Source of the DNA: Hoeflea sp.
GTDB lineage: Bacteria > Pseudomonadota > Alphaproteobacteria > Rhizobiales > Rhizobiaceae
Assembly (NCBI GenBank): GCA_019084245.1
Contig: JAHRFE010000028.1
Span: 1-64,000, forward strand
Reading direction: 5' to 3'
DNA: 64,000 nucleotides
The notes under the pieces were generated by a model. It ran no database searches. It had not been told where the DNA came from and saw only the letters and a program-made list of their open reading frames with translations. Below, in pieces: positions 1-8,846 of this stretch (positions are counted from its first letter, which is position 1; the number at the start of each line of letters is the position of its first letter). The position numbers and the translations under genes are program-made.

Positions 1-381
1 CGAGGCCGATTCGGAGATCGAAACGAGCTGGTTCTTGAGCTCGGTCAGTTCCTTGTCGATCTTGGTCTTGTCGACGCCAGGCTCGCGGGCCGCAACCAGC
101 TTTGCCTTGATTTCGGACACCACGTCGATGGCCGCTTCCATACCGGTATAGGCGACGTCCACCTTTGCAGCGCCGAGGCCGAGAGCGTCCGACACGGTCG
201 AGAGCGCCTTGTTGTCGGACCGCATGGTGGTCGCAATCGACCAATAGGCGGAGTTGTCGGAAGCGCTCTGGACCCGATAACCCGAAGAGATACGGCCCTG
301 TGTGGATTCCATGTCGGAGTTGATAGAACGAAGAGTCTGCAGGGCAGACATCGCCGAGGCATTAGTCATGATGCTTGTCAT
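1..381 (-). CDS. fla: Flagellin, N-terminal part (truncated by window edge)
   Basis: This is the N-terminal 127 residues of a flagellin, the filament subunit exported by the flagellar type III apparatus. The start reads MTSIMTNASAMSALQTLRSI and continues with the conserved SSGYRVQSASDNSAYW stretch of the D0/D1 coiled-coil region. The reading frame stays open to position 1, so the central and C-terminal domains lie beyond the left edge. I chose the ATG at 381 because AAGGGA sits 7 nt upstream and rhizobial flagellins start with MTSI. A second in-frame ATG lies at 369. The gene is in line with and downstream of fliP but has its own 293-nt leader, so independent expression is likely. Rhizobia usually carry several flagellin paralogues, and which one this is cannot be told. 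Confidence 0.93.
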   Translation of the reverse strand, partial: MTSIMTNASAMSALQTLRSINSDMESTQGRISSGYRVQSASDNSAYWSIATTMRSDNKALSTVSDALGLGAAKVDVAYTGMEAAIDVVSEIKAKLVAAREPGVDKTKIDKELTELKNQLVSISESAS

Positions 382-674
382 GGGATTGTCCCTTGTTATT
401 ACGAGATACTGGAGAGGGACATACCGGGCTTATTGCTTTACCGGTCACGGCAGTGCGGCTTCATGCCTGTCGGAACCCGATTGCTTCACGAAAGGGTTCC
501 TTCCTGTCGTGTTGGCAACATAATCACAGTTCCGACTTTCGAAGTAATTAATCGAAAGCCAAATTGGCGAGTAATTTCAATATGGTTAACTGTGGGTAAA
601 GAGTTTTGTAGTGTGGTGCGCGGCTGTAATCCGCCGCAGTTGCACAGGCCCTCGCGAAGGTTGCCTTGCAGACT
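382..674 (-). promoter_or_regulatory. Flagellin leader and presumed promoter region
   Basis: No gene is seen in these 293 nt between fliP and flagellin. The region is more AT-rich than its neighbours, with TTAA-containing motifs at 548-551 and 585-590 (GTTAAC). A 7-bp inverted repeat (GGAACCC at 472-478, GGGTTCC at 494-500) could fold in the 5' untranslated RNA. Flagellin promoters and long flagellin leaders are known in alphaproteobacteria. Exact promoter elements were not identified. Confidence 0.45.
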
Positions 675-1412
675 TCACACGAAGGAGCGGACCAGACTGC
701 CCACCAGCAGGTTCCAGCCGTCGATCAGAACAAAGAACAGGATCTTGAACGGGAGCGAAATCGCGGTCGGTGGCAGCATCATCATGCCCATCGACATGGT
801 GATTGTGGCCACGACGAGGTCGATCACCAGGAACGGCAGAACGACGAGAAAACCGATTTCAAAGCCGCGCCGGATTTCGGAGATCATGAAGGCCGGAACC
901 AGCACCCGCAAGTCGATTACGCCATCGGTTTCGGTGGTCTGACCGCGTTCGGCGGCAATATCGATGAACAGCGTGAGGTCCTTGGGGCGCGTATTGGCCA
1001 GCATGAATTCCCGGAACGGCTCGGCGATCAGCGGAATCGCTTCCGCCTCGGTAATCTGGTTCTCCAGCAGCGGATTGATGCCTCTGTCCCATGCCTGGTC
1101 AAAGGTCGGAGCCATGACATAGAAGGTCATGAACAAAGCGAGGCTCACCAGGATCATGTTGGCCGGGGTGGTCGCCAGTCCCATGCCGGAGCGAAGAATC
1201 GCAAAGGCGATGATGAAGCGCGGGAAACTGGTCACCATGATCAGGATCCCGGGGGCCACCGAGAGCACAGTGAGAAGGCCGAAGGTCCTGATGATCCAGC
1301 TCGCAACCGAGCCGTCCACCGGAAGCTGCAGCAAACCCGGGTCTATCGCCTGTCCGTGGGCCGCCGTTGCAAATACCATCATGGCTGCAAAGGCCGGAAT
1401 AAATCGAATCAT
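675..1412 (-). CDS. fliP: Flagellar type III export membrane protein FliP
   Basis: FliP forms the core of the flagellar export gate in the cytoplasmic membrane together with FliQ and FliR. The 245-residue product has a cleavable-type signal (about residues 1-21), a hydrophobic segment near 40-75 with the family pattern TSFPRFIIAFAILRSGMGL, and a C-terminal pair of membrane segments (MISEIRRGFEIGFLVVLPFL and IDLVVATITMSMGMMMLPP). The length is normal for the family. Its ATG overlaps the fliL stop (ATGA at 1409-1412), so it is the last gene of the long minus-strand flagellar operon. fliQ and fliR are not in the window. Confidence 0.96.
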   Translation of the reverse strand: MIRFIPAFAAMMVFATAAHGQAIDPGLLQLPVDGSVASWIIRTFGLLTVLSVAPGILIMVTSFPRFIIAFAILRSGMGLATTPANMILVSLALFMTFYVMAPTFDQAWDRGINPLLENQITEAEAIPLIAEPFREFMLANTRPKDLTLFIDIAAERGQTTETDGVIDLRVLVPAFMISEIRRGFEIGFLVVLPFLVIDLVVATITMSMGMMMLPPTAISLPFKILFFVLIDGWNLLVGSLVRSFV

Positions 1413-1909
1413 TCGATCACAAAGGTCCTCAAAAGGAGATCGTTGACGCGGCCCTCAGACCGCAATTGCACGCGTTCACGCAGGTCTTCACGCAGATACT
1501 GAAATCCACGCGGCCCCTCGATCTGCTGAAGAGACACCGTACGCAAATAGGCCAATATGTCCTGATGGATCTGATCGGCGAGCACATTGTCCGGATTGCC
1601 CGTAAACACCAGCGACACCTCGATTCGAATCCAGTTGTCGGAAGGGTATGACAGATTCGTCATGATCGGCTCAAGCGGAACGAGGTTTTCCCGCATTATG
1701 ATTTCGCCTTCGCCCTTGGCTTCACCCGCCGCGCCCTCCGCGGCAACGGCTGCAGTCTCCTCCGGCTGATCCAACTGCGGCGCAAGGATGCCGCCCAGCA
1801 TCCAGCCACCGCCGGCTGCAATCAGGCTGAGAACCAGCACAATCGCAATGGTGGCGATCAGGCCGGACTTGCCTTTGCCTTTTGCTGCGTTGTCATCGTC
1901 GTCAGCCAT
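1409..1909 (-). CDS. fliL: Flagellar basal-body-associated protein FliL
   Basis: FliL is a single-span inner-membrane protein that surrounds and stabilises the MotA/B stator. The 166-residue product has an acidic/lysine N-terminus (MADDDDNAAKGKGK), one membrane segment at about 17-40, an Ala/Glu-rich linker, and the periplasmic stomatin-like domain ending in LLLRTFVIE. I placed the start at 1909. An upstream in-frame start at 1957 would add 16 residues and run into flgH. It overlaps fliP by 4 nt and follows flgH by 10 nt, so the genes are cotranscribed. Confidence 0.93.
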   Translation of the reverse strand: MADDDDNAAKGKGKSGLIATIAIVLVLSLIAAGGGWMLGGILAPQLDQPEETAAVAAEGAAGEAKGEGEIIMRENLVPLEPIMTNLSYPSDNWIRIEVSLVFTGNPDNVLADQIHQDILAYLRTVSLQQIEGPRGFQYLREDLRERVQLRSEGRVNDLLLRTFVIE

Positions 1910-1919
1910 GGTCAGCCCG

Positions 1920-2624
1920 TCAGATCGGGGAATAGATGTCGACGAACTGCTGGCCAACCGGCGGCTGCTGGACTTCCGTCAGCCTTCCGCGCCCGCCATA
2001 GGATACCCGCGCTTCCGCAATCTTGTCATAGGCCACGGTGTTGTTGTGATCGACGTCGAGCGGCCTGACGATGCCCGCGACATTGAGAATGCGCAGTTCA
2101 TGATTGACCCGGACTTCCTGGCTGCCGCTGATGACCAGATTGCCGTTGGGCAGGATCCCGGTCACAACCGCGGCAATGCGCAAATCGAGTTTCTCAGATC
2201 GCGCGGTCGTCCCCTCACCCTTGGTCGAGGTATCCGAACCATAGTTGATATCACCTGCGCCAACGGCGCCAATGCTCGGAATATTCATGCCCAGATTGAT
2301 TCCGCTCGAATTGGTGCGGCTGCGGTCGGTGGCATTGTCGAAACTTGCCTTGTCGTTGATGGAGAGATCGACCGTGAGAATATCGCCGATGCTCATCGCG
2401 CGGGCGTCCTGGAAAAGTTTCGCGCTGCGGTCATCCCAAAGCGAAAAGCTTCCCGTGCGCTGAGGCGGCTGTTTAGGATAGGCAGCCATCTGCGGGGTTT
2501 CGCCATAGGCAAGCCCGGAACCCACGGGGCTCATGGATGGGGCCTTGCCGATTTCCTTGAAGGTCTGCGAGCCGCATCCGGCAAGGGAAAGGGCGAGAGC
2601 AGTTAAGGCGATAGCCCTTATCAT
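1920..2624 (-). CDS. flgH: Flagellar L-ring lipoprotein FlgH
   Basis: FlgH builds the outer-membrane L-ring around the flagellar rod. The 234-residue protein has a lipoprotein signal with lipobox LAGC (Cys17), as expected. Conserved FlgH stretches include SLWDDRSAKLFQDARAMSIG, DILTVDL, LPNGNLVISGSQEV and a C-terminal Ile-rich end. It overlaps motE by 4 nt (2621-2624) and lies directly upstream of fliL. The length is typical. Confidence 0.95.
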   Translation of the reverse strand: MIRAIALTALALSLAGCGSQTFKEIGKAPSMSPVGSGLAYGETPQMAAYPKQPPQRTGSFSLWDDRSAKLFQDARAMSIGDILTVDLSINDKASFDNATDRSRTNSSGINLGMNIPSIGAVGAGDINYGSDTSTKGEGTTARSEKLDLRIAAVVTGILPNGNLVISGSQEVRVNHELRILNVAGIVRPLDVDHNNTVAYDKIAEARVSYGGRGRLTEVQQPPVGQQFVDIYSPI

Positions 2625-3148
2625 GACGGATCCTCGGGTTGGTCGGGTGCCGCCGCGCTGGCAATGATGCCAGTCAGGCCGGCGGCCTTTGCGGAATCCA
2701 TCTCGTTGAGGATGGCGCTCGCAAGGCGTGGCGTGAGTTTCATGATGATTGCCGCCGCGATCTCGGGCCGGACAATTTCGAGCTGCTGGGCAGCGGCGTC
2801 CGACTTCATGTTCTTGTAAATGTCCACCAGCTGGGAATCGGCGACGCGCATGAATTCCTCGCGTTTTTTCAACCAGTCCCGGTATTGGACAGATCTTTCG
2901 TCAAGCTGCTTGATGCGCTCGTCGACGCCGGCCTGCAAATCTTCCAGCTCGCGCTTTTGCATGAGATAGCGCTGGTCCCGCGCGGCATCGGCGATGTTGC
3001 CGCAGAAGGCCCGGATTTCGTCCTCCATCGTCGGAGGCGGCGCTTGCTGCGCCAGCGCGCCCGGCGCCAGCAATCCGAGCGCAAGGACCGCTGCAGGGCC
3101 GAGGCCACGAAACGCCCTGGTCAGGATGATGTGTGGGGTAATGATCAT
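2621..3148 (-). CDS. motE: MotE, stator-associated periplasmic chaperone (MgtE-N fold)
   Basis: MotE in Sinorhizobium is a periplasmic protein that folds and stabilises MotC, a rhizobial stator-associated protein. The 175-residue product has an N-terminal signal (cleavage likely after ALA, about residue 33), a charged helical region at 60-110 (RYLMQKRELEDLQAGVDERI), and a C-terminal MgtE-N-like module (EIVRPEIAAAIIMKLTPRLA). It sits between flgI and flgH with 4-nt overlaps on both sides, as in other rhizobia. motB and motC are not in the window. The name rests on family resemblance plus position. Confidence 0.88.
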   Translation of the reverse strand: MIITPHIILTRAFRGLGPAAVLALGLLAPGALAQQAPPPTMEDEIRAFCGNIADAARDQRYLMQKRELEDLQAGVDERIKQLDERSVQYRDWLKKREEFMRVADSQLVDIYKNMKSDAAAQQLEIVRPEIAAAIIMKLTPRLASAILNEMDSAKAAGLTGIIASAAAPDQPEDPS

Positions 3149-4299
3149 TGCAGCACCAGTTCCGCATGCAGCGCGCCGGCTGACTTGATGCCCTGCAGGA
3201 TGGCGATGATGCCGTCCGGCTTGACGCCGATCGAATTCAGCCCGGCGACAAGCGTGCGCAGGTCCGGACCATCAATGATGGCAACCTGGCCGCCGTCCAC
3301 GCCCGCGGTGATGTCGGTGAGCGGCTGAACCGCCGTCACACCATCGGAGAACGGAGCAGGCTGGATTATTTCCGGCATCTCGTTGATCTGAACCGTCAGC
3401 GTTCCGTGCGTGACCGCGACCCGCGACACCCGCACATCATTGCCGATGACAATGGTTCCGGTCCGCTCATTGATGACGACCCGGGCCGGCGTATCGGTTT
3501 CCACGATCAGGCCCTCGAGTTCCGCTGTCAGACGCGCAAGGTCGGCGTTGGCGGGCTTTCGCACTGCGACGGTGGTGGAATCGCGAGCCTCGGCAATGGG
3601 ACTGCCGTAGCGCGCTTCCGCATAGGCATTGATCACATCCGCGATACCGACCGCGGTGGAGAAATCCGGATTGCGCAGCTGATAGACTAGACCTTCAACC
3701 TGTTTGAAGGTCGCCGGAATTTCGCGTTCGATGATTGCGCCGCCGGGCAGACGGCCCGCCGTGGCGACACCCTGCTGCAGGGTGGCCGCGTCGCCCTGGG
3801 CGGTGACAGCGGAGACGACCACCGAACCTTGCGCAACGGCGTAGATCTGGCCGTCGGCGCCTGACATCGAGGTCATCACCAGTGTGCCGCCGCGCAGTGA
3901 GGTTGCGTCACCGAGCGAGGAGACCGTCACGTCAATGCGCGAACCGCGGCTGGCGAAGGGCGGCAGGTTGGCAGTCACGATGACGGCCGCGACATTGTTG
4001 GCGCGCGATGCGCCGCCTTCGGTGGAAATGCCGAGATTCTGCAGCATGGCGCGCAGCGACTGCTCGGTGAAGGGCGAATTGCGCAAGCCGTCTCCGGTGC
4101 CCTGCAGACCGACGACCAGGCCATAACCGATCAACTGGTTGTCACGCGCCGCCTGCAGCGAGGCGATATCCTTGATCCGCGAGGCAGCCGCGGCCGAGCC
4201 TATAAATCCATGCCCGGGCGCGACGCCATCAAGGCCTGATCCGGCGAGGCACAGCAGGGCGATCCAGACGCCGGTGTTCCTTGCGAGCCAGCGCATCAT
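3145..4299 (-). CDS. flgI: Flagellar P-ring protein FlgI
   Basis: FlgI assembles the periplasmic P-ring, the bushing of the rod in the peptidoglycan. The 384-residue product has a Sec signal (first about 38 residues) and classic FlgI segments: RIKDIASLQAARDNQLIGYG, LVVGLQGTGDGLRNSPFTEQ, and the C-terminal AIIDGPDLRTLVAGLNSIGV. The start overlaps the flgA stop. An ATG one codon later is equally possible. It is encoded next to its chaperone flgA. Confidence 0.96.
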   Translation of the reverse strand: MMRWLARNTGVWIALLCLAGSGLDGVAPGHGFIGSAAAASRIKDIASLQAARDNQLIGYGLVVGLQGTGDGLRNSPFTEQSLRAMLQNLGISTEGGASRANNVAAVIVTANLPPFASRGSRIDVTVSSLGDATSLRGGTLVMTSMSGADGQIYAVAQGSVVVSAVTAQGDAATLQQGVATAGRLPGGAIIEREIPATFKQVEGLVYQLRNPDFSTAVGIADVINAYAEARYGSPIAEARDSTTVAVRKPANADLARLTAELEGLIVETDTPARVVINERTGTIVIGNDVRVSRVAVTHGTLTVQINEMPEIIQPAPFSDGVTAVQPLTDITAGVDGGQVAIIDGPDLRTLVAGLNSIGVKPDGIIAILQGIKSAGALHAELVLQ

Positions 4300-4778
4300 T
4301 TCGCCGCTACCCGCACACTGCCGTCATCCATGACGGTCCCGGAGATCACCACTCCGGATTCGATGTTGCGAACCGGAATGAAATCGCCGATGACGCCATT
4401 CTGCAGAGGGGTGCCTACCGCGGTAATGGTCAGGCCGCCGCCGGCAAAGACCAGCTTGACGGATTTGCCGCGCTCCACCGCCCAGGCATCGCGAAGCGCG
4501 CCAACCGGAATGGTCCGCCCGGGAAGAAGAGTGCGGGTGGTGATCTTGCCGAGAACGTCGCTGGTGATCTCGGCGTAACCGGCGCGCAGGTTTGGATTGG
4601 TGACCACGACTTCGCGAACCAGGTTGGCGAGCAGTTCCTCGCCTGGATAAATGGTTCGTTGCGGCACCACGGCGGTGCCCTGCCCGGCCTGCGCCGGGGT
4701 CAGGAGACCCATCAGGCATGCCAACACGAGAGCTGCGTGATGGAGCCTGGGCAAAGCCGTTTTCTGGCGAAACGTCAT
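4296..4778 (-). CDS. flgA: Flagellar P-ring assembly chaperone FlgA
   Basis: FlgA is the periplasmic chaperone needed for P-ring assembly from FlgI. The 160-residue product has a signal peptide ending near TPAQAG (about residue 32) and a SAF-like domain with LLPGRTIPVGALRDAWAVER and the family-typical C-terminus NIESGVVISGTVMDDGSVRV. It is short compared with enterobacterial FlgA (about 219 residues), but this is the normal rhizobial length. It overlaps flgI by 4 nt and follows flgG after 17 nt. Confidence 0.93.
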   Translation of the reverse strand: MTFRQKTALPRLHHAALVLACLMGLLTPAQAGQGTAVVPQRTIYPGEELLANLVREVVVTNPNLRAGYAEITSDVLGKITTRTLLPGRTIPVGALRDAWAVERGKSVKLVFAGGGLTITAVGTPLQNGVIGDFIPVRNIESGVVISGTVMDDGSVRVAAK

Positions 4779-4795
4779 GTTTGCCTTGTCCTTCG

Positions 4796-5584
4796 TTACC
4801 TGAGGTTCTTGGAAACGACAGAGGCCATTTCATCGGCCGCCTGAATGATCTTGGAATTCATCTCGTAGGCCCTCTGCGCCGAAATCAGGTCGGTGATCTC
4901 CTTGACCGGATCAACATTGGAGGCTTCCAGATAGCCTTGCTGAATGCTGGCAAAGCCGGGATCGTTCGGAATGCCGACGATGGCCGGGCCCGAGGCCGGG
5001 GTCTCGCGGAAGAGATTGTCGCCAAGCGGTTCAAGCCCGGCCTCGTTGACGAAATTGGCCAGCGTGAGCTGTCCGAGATCCTGCATTTCGGGATCATTGC
5101 CGATGCGGGCGAAGATCTGACCCGAGACGGATATGACAATTTCGCTGGTATCGTCGGGAAACGCTATGCCGGGGACGACCGTGTAGCCATCGATGGTAAC
5201 GAGCTGGCCATCGGCATTGGTGTTGAAGGCGCCGGCCCTGGTATACTGGGTTTCCCCGTCCGGCTTTTCGATCTGGAACCATCCGCGTCCGACGAGAGCC
5301 ATATCGAGCTTGTTCGAGGTGCCCACAAGGCTGCCCTGAATGTGCAGATTGCGAACCGCGGAGGTCTGGACGCCGAGCCCGATATGCGCACCTTCGGGCA
5401 CGATCGCCTGATTGGAGGCATTGGCGACACCGGCATTGCGCTGGACCTGATACAGAAGGTCGGAAAATTCGGCGCGGGCGCGCTTGAACCCGGTGGTGTT
5501 GATGTTCGCCACGTTGTTGGCGATCACTTCAAGATTGAGCTGCTGGGCATTCATGCCGGTAGCTGCGATGGCCAAAGCCTTCAT
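4796..5584 (-). CDS. flgG: Flagellar distal rod protein FlgG
   Basis: FlgG forms the distal rod of the basal body. The product is 262 residues, the standard size. It carries the N-terminal rod signature ([20 protein letters not shown] followed by [16 protein letters not shown]) and the C-terminal [20 protein letters not shown] motif. The start at 5584 gives [15 protein letters not shown]. An upstream in-frame start at 5653 would overlap fliE and is rejected. It lies between fliE and flgA in the rod-ring operon. Confidence 0.97.
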   Translation of the reverse strand: MKALAIAATGMNAQQLNLEVIANNVANINTTGFKRARAEFSDLLYQVQRNAGVANASNQAIVPEGAHIGLGVQTSAVRNLHIQGSLVGTSNKLDMALVGRGWFQIEKPDGETQYTRAGAFNTNADGQLVTIDGYTVVPGIAFPDDTSEIVISVSGQIFARIGNDPEMQDLGQLTLANFVNEAGLEPLGDNLFRETPASGPAIVGIPNDPGFASIQQGYLEASNVDPVKEITDLISAQRAYEMNSKIIQAADEMASVVSKNLR

Positions 5585-5594
5585 GGCGGATTCC

Positions 5595-5930
5595 TCAGAT
5601 TTGCATACGGGCGATTTCGAGATAGGAGGTGACCAGCTTGTCGCGGATGGCAACAGCGGTCTGCAGCGATTGTTCGGCGGTCATGAGTGCGTCGACGACA
5701 TCGCGTGTGGCTACTTCGCCGCGAACGGCCGCAAAGGACTGACCCTCGGCGACCTTGAGCCTGTCCACCACGTTCTCACCCATGGACTGCATGACATCGG
5801 CGAAGGAACCCGGGGCTGCGACGCCTGCCTTCTCCGGCATCTGCGCCAGGGAGCCGGCACTCGCCATGTCCGTCTCGCCGATGCCCGACAGGCGGGAAAG
5901 TGCGGAAGCTGCGCTGATCATGTCAATCAT
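5595..5930 (-). CDS. fliE: Flagellar hook-basal body protein FliE
   Basis: FliE joins the MS-ring to the rod and is the first axial protein exported. The product has 111 residues, within the family range. The C-terminal half shows the FliE pattern with [20 protein letters not shown] and the terminal [18 protein letters not shown]. The start has GAGGG upstream and overlaps the flgC stop (ATGA). It is followed 10 nt later by flgG. Confidence 0.94.
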   Translation of the reverse strand: MIDMISAASALSRLSGIGETDMASAGSLAQMPEKAGVAAPGSFADVMQSMGENVVDRLKVAEGQSFAAVRGEVATRDVVDALMTAEQSLQTAVAIRDKLVTSYLEIARMQI

Positions 5931-6352
5931 TGGCCGGCCCTCAGGAGATCGATCGTCATGGACACCAGTTCGCGGGTCTGCTTGACGGTCTGGAGATTTG
6001 CTTCGTAGGACCGGTTGGCCTCACGCATGTCGGCAAGCTCGATCAGCATGTTGACATTGGGCCGCTTGACCATGCCCTTTTCGTCCGCCGCCGGATTGCC
6101 CGGATCATACTCGATGGTGAACTCGCTCGGATCGACATCGATCCGCGAGACCTTGGCGCTGGAGGCGCCAAGCGAACGGTCGAGCTCCCAGGAAAAGCTG
6201 ATGGTCTTGCGGCGATAGGCATCAGCGCCCGGCGTGTCGCCCGTCGACTGGGAGTTGGCCAGGTTTTCCGACAGGATGCGCATACGGGTTTCCTGGACAT
6301 CCAGGCCCGAGGAGGCGATGCGTGACGCCAGCGAAAGCGGATCGACAACCAT
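5927..6352 (-). CDS. flgC: Flagellar proximal rod protein FlgC
   Basis: FlgC is a proximal-rod subunit. The 141-residue product has the N-terminal rod motif ([20 protein letters not shown]) and the C-terminal [20 protein letters not shown] followed by [20 protein letters not shown]. The central [20 protein letters not shown] is typical of FlgC. The ATG shares one base with the flgB stop codon, indicating translational coupling. Confidence 0.96.
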   Translation of the reverse strand: MVVDPLSLASRIASSGLDVQETRMRILSENLANSQSTGDTPGADAYRRKTISFSWELDRSLGASSAKVSRIDVDPSEFTIEYDPGNPAADEKGMVKRPNVNMLIELADMREANRSYEANLQTVKQTRELVSMTIDLLRAGQ

Positions 6353-6729
6353 CAGCGCCTCACCGTCAGAAGCATCATCCGGTGGAAGGCTTTCACCATG
6401 CCGGTGTTGAGCTCGTACATGCGTTTGATTTCTCCCGTCTTGCTCAGTTCATCAGGCAGATTCACGGAATTGCCCGATGGCTGGACTTCAACATCCCGAC
6501 TGTCCCGGCTGCTGACCGCGCCGCGCATCGGGTCTTCCCGGATGTGACCGGGATGGGTCGCGGCCATCCGCGTCCCGGTTTCCTTGAGCACGGCCTCGAA
6601 GGCCGCGACTTCGCGTGTCGCGTATCCGGGCGTGTTGGCGTTGGCTATGTTTCCGGCGACGACGCTCTGGCGCACTGTCAGCCAGTGGGCCTGCTTGGAC
6701 GTCAGTTCGAAAAGCTGGATCGGCTGCAT
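6352..6729 (-). CDS. flgB: Flagellar proximal rod protein FlgB
   Basis: FlgB is the other proximal-rod subunit. The 125-residue product begins [20 protein letters not shown] and continues [20 protein letters not shown], the conserved N-terminal signature, and ends with a helical region ([20 protein letters not shown]). The 128 nt between its start and the upstream gene (6858) contain no gene and could hold an internal promoter. The start has a GGAGACATGTC context. Confidence 0.95.
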   Translation of the reverse strand: MQPIQLFELTSKQAHWLTVRQSVVAGNIANANTPGYATREVAAFEAVLKETGTRMAATHPGHIREDPMRGAVSSRDSRDVEVQPSGNSVNLPDELSKTGEIKRMYELNTGMVKAFHRMMLLTVRR

Positions 6730-6857
6730 GACATGTCTCCGTCCTGTGCATGTCCGGAAACTATGCGGTCAATCTTGTGCGTGCCTTACGAGGGACAGGC
6801 GATGAGGGGGATGCAGGGCATTCGGGCCAGATCGCGATCTGGCTGGACGGTCGAGAA

Positions 6858-7415
6858 TCAGCGCTGTATCACTTCGCCGTTCGAGGTGATGATCACCCAT
6901 TTGCCATCGCGCTGCTCAAGCGTGGCAAGACGGGAATTGTCGGGCAGGACCGAGCCGATCCGGACAATATACATGCCGGACCTGTCCTCGATGAGCGCAC
7001 GGCCATTGGCGACGTGCAACAGCCGGTATTGCGGCTTGCCGGGGAAAGGCTGAATGGGATCCTCACTCAACGCCCTGGAAGAACCGTTGCCCTGATCACC
7101 GGATTCGGGAACGGTGGCGGTGATGATCGGGTCAAAGGCCGAGGCCGGCGCCGAGCCATCTTCCTCGTCGGGAATGGCAAGCGGGGAGACCGTGACGACC
7201 GCGCGGCCCGGGGTTTCAGGCAAATCCCTCGTATCGGTGTAGCCCATCGGAGCGATCCCGAAACTCTCCTGATTGAAAAAGACGTACCACGGAAAAAATG
7301 CGGCCGCCGTGGCCAGCACGAAGCCCGCCACCGCGAAAACGCGATCGCCTGACCGTCCAGATTTGGCAACGGGAACGGGCGCTTCGTCATCATCCAGATC
7401 AATTGGATCTGTCAT
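6858..7415 (-). CDS. Conserved flagellar-cluster protein of unknown function, PilP-tail-like
   Basis: This 185-residue protein sits between fliI and flgB, where rhizobial flagellar clusters carry an unnamed gene. It has an acidic N-terminus (MTDPIDLDDDEAPVPV), one membrane helix at about 28-46 (FAVAGFVLATAAAFFPWYVF), a low-complexity periplasmic linker, and a small C-terminal domain (about 130-185) with a pattern of short beta strands: GRALIEDRSGMYIVRIGSVL then WVIITSNGEVIQR. That tail resembles the C-terminal domain of PilP or GspC-like envelope alignment proteins, which is my inference. The start overlaps the fliI stop by 4 nt. Confidence 0.8.
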   Translation of the reverse strand: MTDPIDLDDDEAPVPVAKSGRSGDRVFAVAGFVLATAAAFFPWYVFFNQESFGIAPMGYTDTRDLPETPGRAVVTVSPLAIPDEEDGSAPASAFDPIITATVPESGDQGNGSSRALSEDPIQPFPGKPQYRLLHVANGRALIEDRSGMYIVRIGSVLPDNSRLATLEQRDGKWVIITSNGEVIQR

Positions 7416-8791
7416 GGTCTTGTCCTTTCCTTGGCGGGCGGCGCGGAGGCAATGCCTGCCGCGGCCTTCATGGCTTCAGCCAGTTCGGCGAATGCGTCGA
7501 TGCTTGGCTTTTGTTCGGGTGTCTGGCGCAAGGTCTCGTAAATCACCGGAGCCTGCTTGATCGCCATGTCGAGTTCGGCATCCGATCCTGCCCGGTATCC
7601 GCCGATCAATCGAAGATCCCGCGTTTCCTCATAGCGATGGATGAGGGCCTTGAGGCGCATCACCAGTTTTTCCTCATCTCCACGCCAGGCCTTTCGGGCA
7701 AGGCGCGAGATCGAGGTCAGGGGATTGACCGGCGGGTAGCGCCCCTCGTCGGCCAGTGCCCGGTCAAGCACAAGATGTCCGTCGAGAATGCCTCTGGCGG
7801 AGTCGGCCACGGGGTCATTGTGATTGTCGCCATCGACAAGGATCGAGACAATGGCGGTGATCGAGCCCGAGCCTTCCGGTCCGGGACCGGCGCGCTCGAG
7901 CAGGCCGGGCAACGCGGTGAAAACCGAAGCCGGATAGCCGCGCGCCACCGGAGGTTCGCCGGCCGCCATACCGATCTCGCGAAGCGCATGGGCGAACCGC
8001 GTCAGGCTGTCGACGATCAGAAGCACGTTTTCGCCAGCATCGCGGAAATGCTCGGCGACGGCCATGGCCGTCAGTGGCGCCAGTTTGCGCTGCATGGGAC
8101 TTTCATCACTGGTGGCGACCACCGCAACGGTCTTGTTCATGTTCGGGCCAAGCGTGTCCTCGATGAATTCCCGGACCTCGCGGCCGCGCTCGCCGACCAG
8201 GGCCACGACCGCCCGGTCGAAATCGGCGGCCTTGGCGAACATCGACAGGAGCGTCGATTTTCCGACACCCGATCCGGCAAAGATGCCAAGCCGCTGGCCC
8301 TGACAGATCGGCGTGAAGACATCGACGACACGGATGCCGGTCCGCAACGGGGTACTGACCCTCTGGCGCAGCATCGATGCAGGCGGCGCGCCGGTGACCG
8401 CGCGCGAGACCGGTCCCTGCGTCAGGGGGCCAAGCCCGTCTACAGGTTCGCCCAGCGAGTTGATCGTGCGGCCGCACCATCCCTTGTCCGGCGAGATGCG
8501 AAATACGCCGCGGCGCCAGACGCGTTCGCCTATGCCGGCTTGCGACGCGCCATCCACCGGGCAGGCAACCACCTCGTCCGGTCCGAGGCTGACCACCTCG
8601 GCCAGTTTGACCGCCTCGCCATGACGAAAGGCAACAAGCTCGCCGATCCGGACATGGCGCGACAATCCAGAGATGACACAGCGGCCGGGGGCGACGGAGG
8701 TGACTGTGCCGGAGATGTCGCAACCGCCCTCGGGTGTGGCGAATTCGCGAACGTTTTCGGCGAGTTTCGCCAGGCCCTGGCGGCCGCTCAT
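7412..8791 (-). CDS. fliI: Flagellum-specific ATPase FliI
   Basis: FliI is the hexameric ATPase that energises loading of flagellar export substrates. The product is 459 residues. The Walker A loop FAGSGVGKST lies at 171-180 (conserved GxxGxGKST), with the following FliI/F1-beta stretches GERGREVREFIEDTLG, a Walker B segment ENVLLIVDSLTRFAHA and GYPASVFTALPGLLERAG. The gene follows flgF after 55 nt. No fliH or fliJ is adjacent, as is usual in rhizobial clusters. Confidence 0.96.
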   Translation of the reverse strand: MSGRQGLAKLAENVREFATPEGGCDISGTVTSVAPGRCVISGLSRHVRIGELVAFRHGEAVKLAEVVSLGPDEVVACPVDGASQAGIGERVWRRGVFRISPDKGWCGRTINSLGEPVDGLGPLTQGPVSRAVTGAPPASMLRQRVSTPLRTGIRVVDVFTPICQGQRLGIFAGSGVGKSTLLSMFAKAADFDRAVVALVGERGREVREFIEDTLGPNMNKTVAVVATSDESPMQRKLAPLTAMAVAEHFRDAGENVLLIVDSLTRFAHALREIGMAAGEPPVARGYPASVFTALPGLLERAGPGPEGSGSITAIVSILVDGDNHNDPVADSARGILDGHLVLDRALADEGRYPPVNPLTSISRLARKAWRGDEEKLVMRLKALIHRYEETRDLRLIGGYRAGSDAELDMAIKQAPVIYETLRQTPEQKPSIDAFAELAEAMKAAAGIASAPPAKERTRP

Positions 8792-8846
8792 CGCGCTGTC
8801 TCCACACCATTACAACGGACAATATTCAAAGCAGCATGCACGGCAC

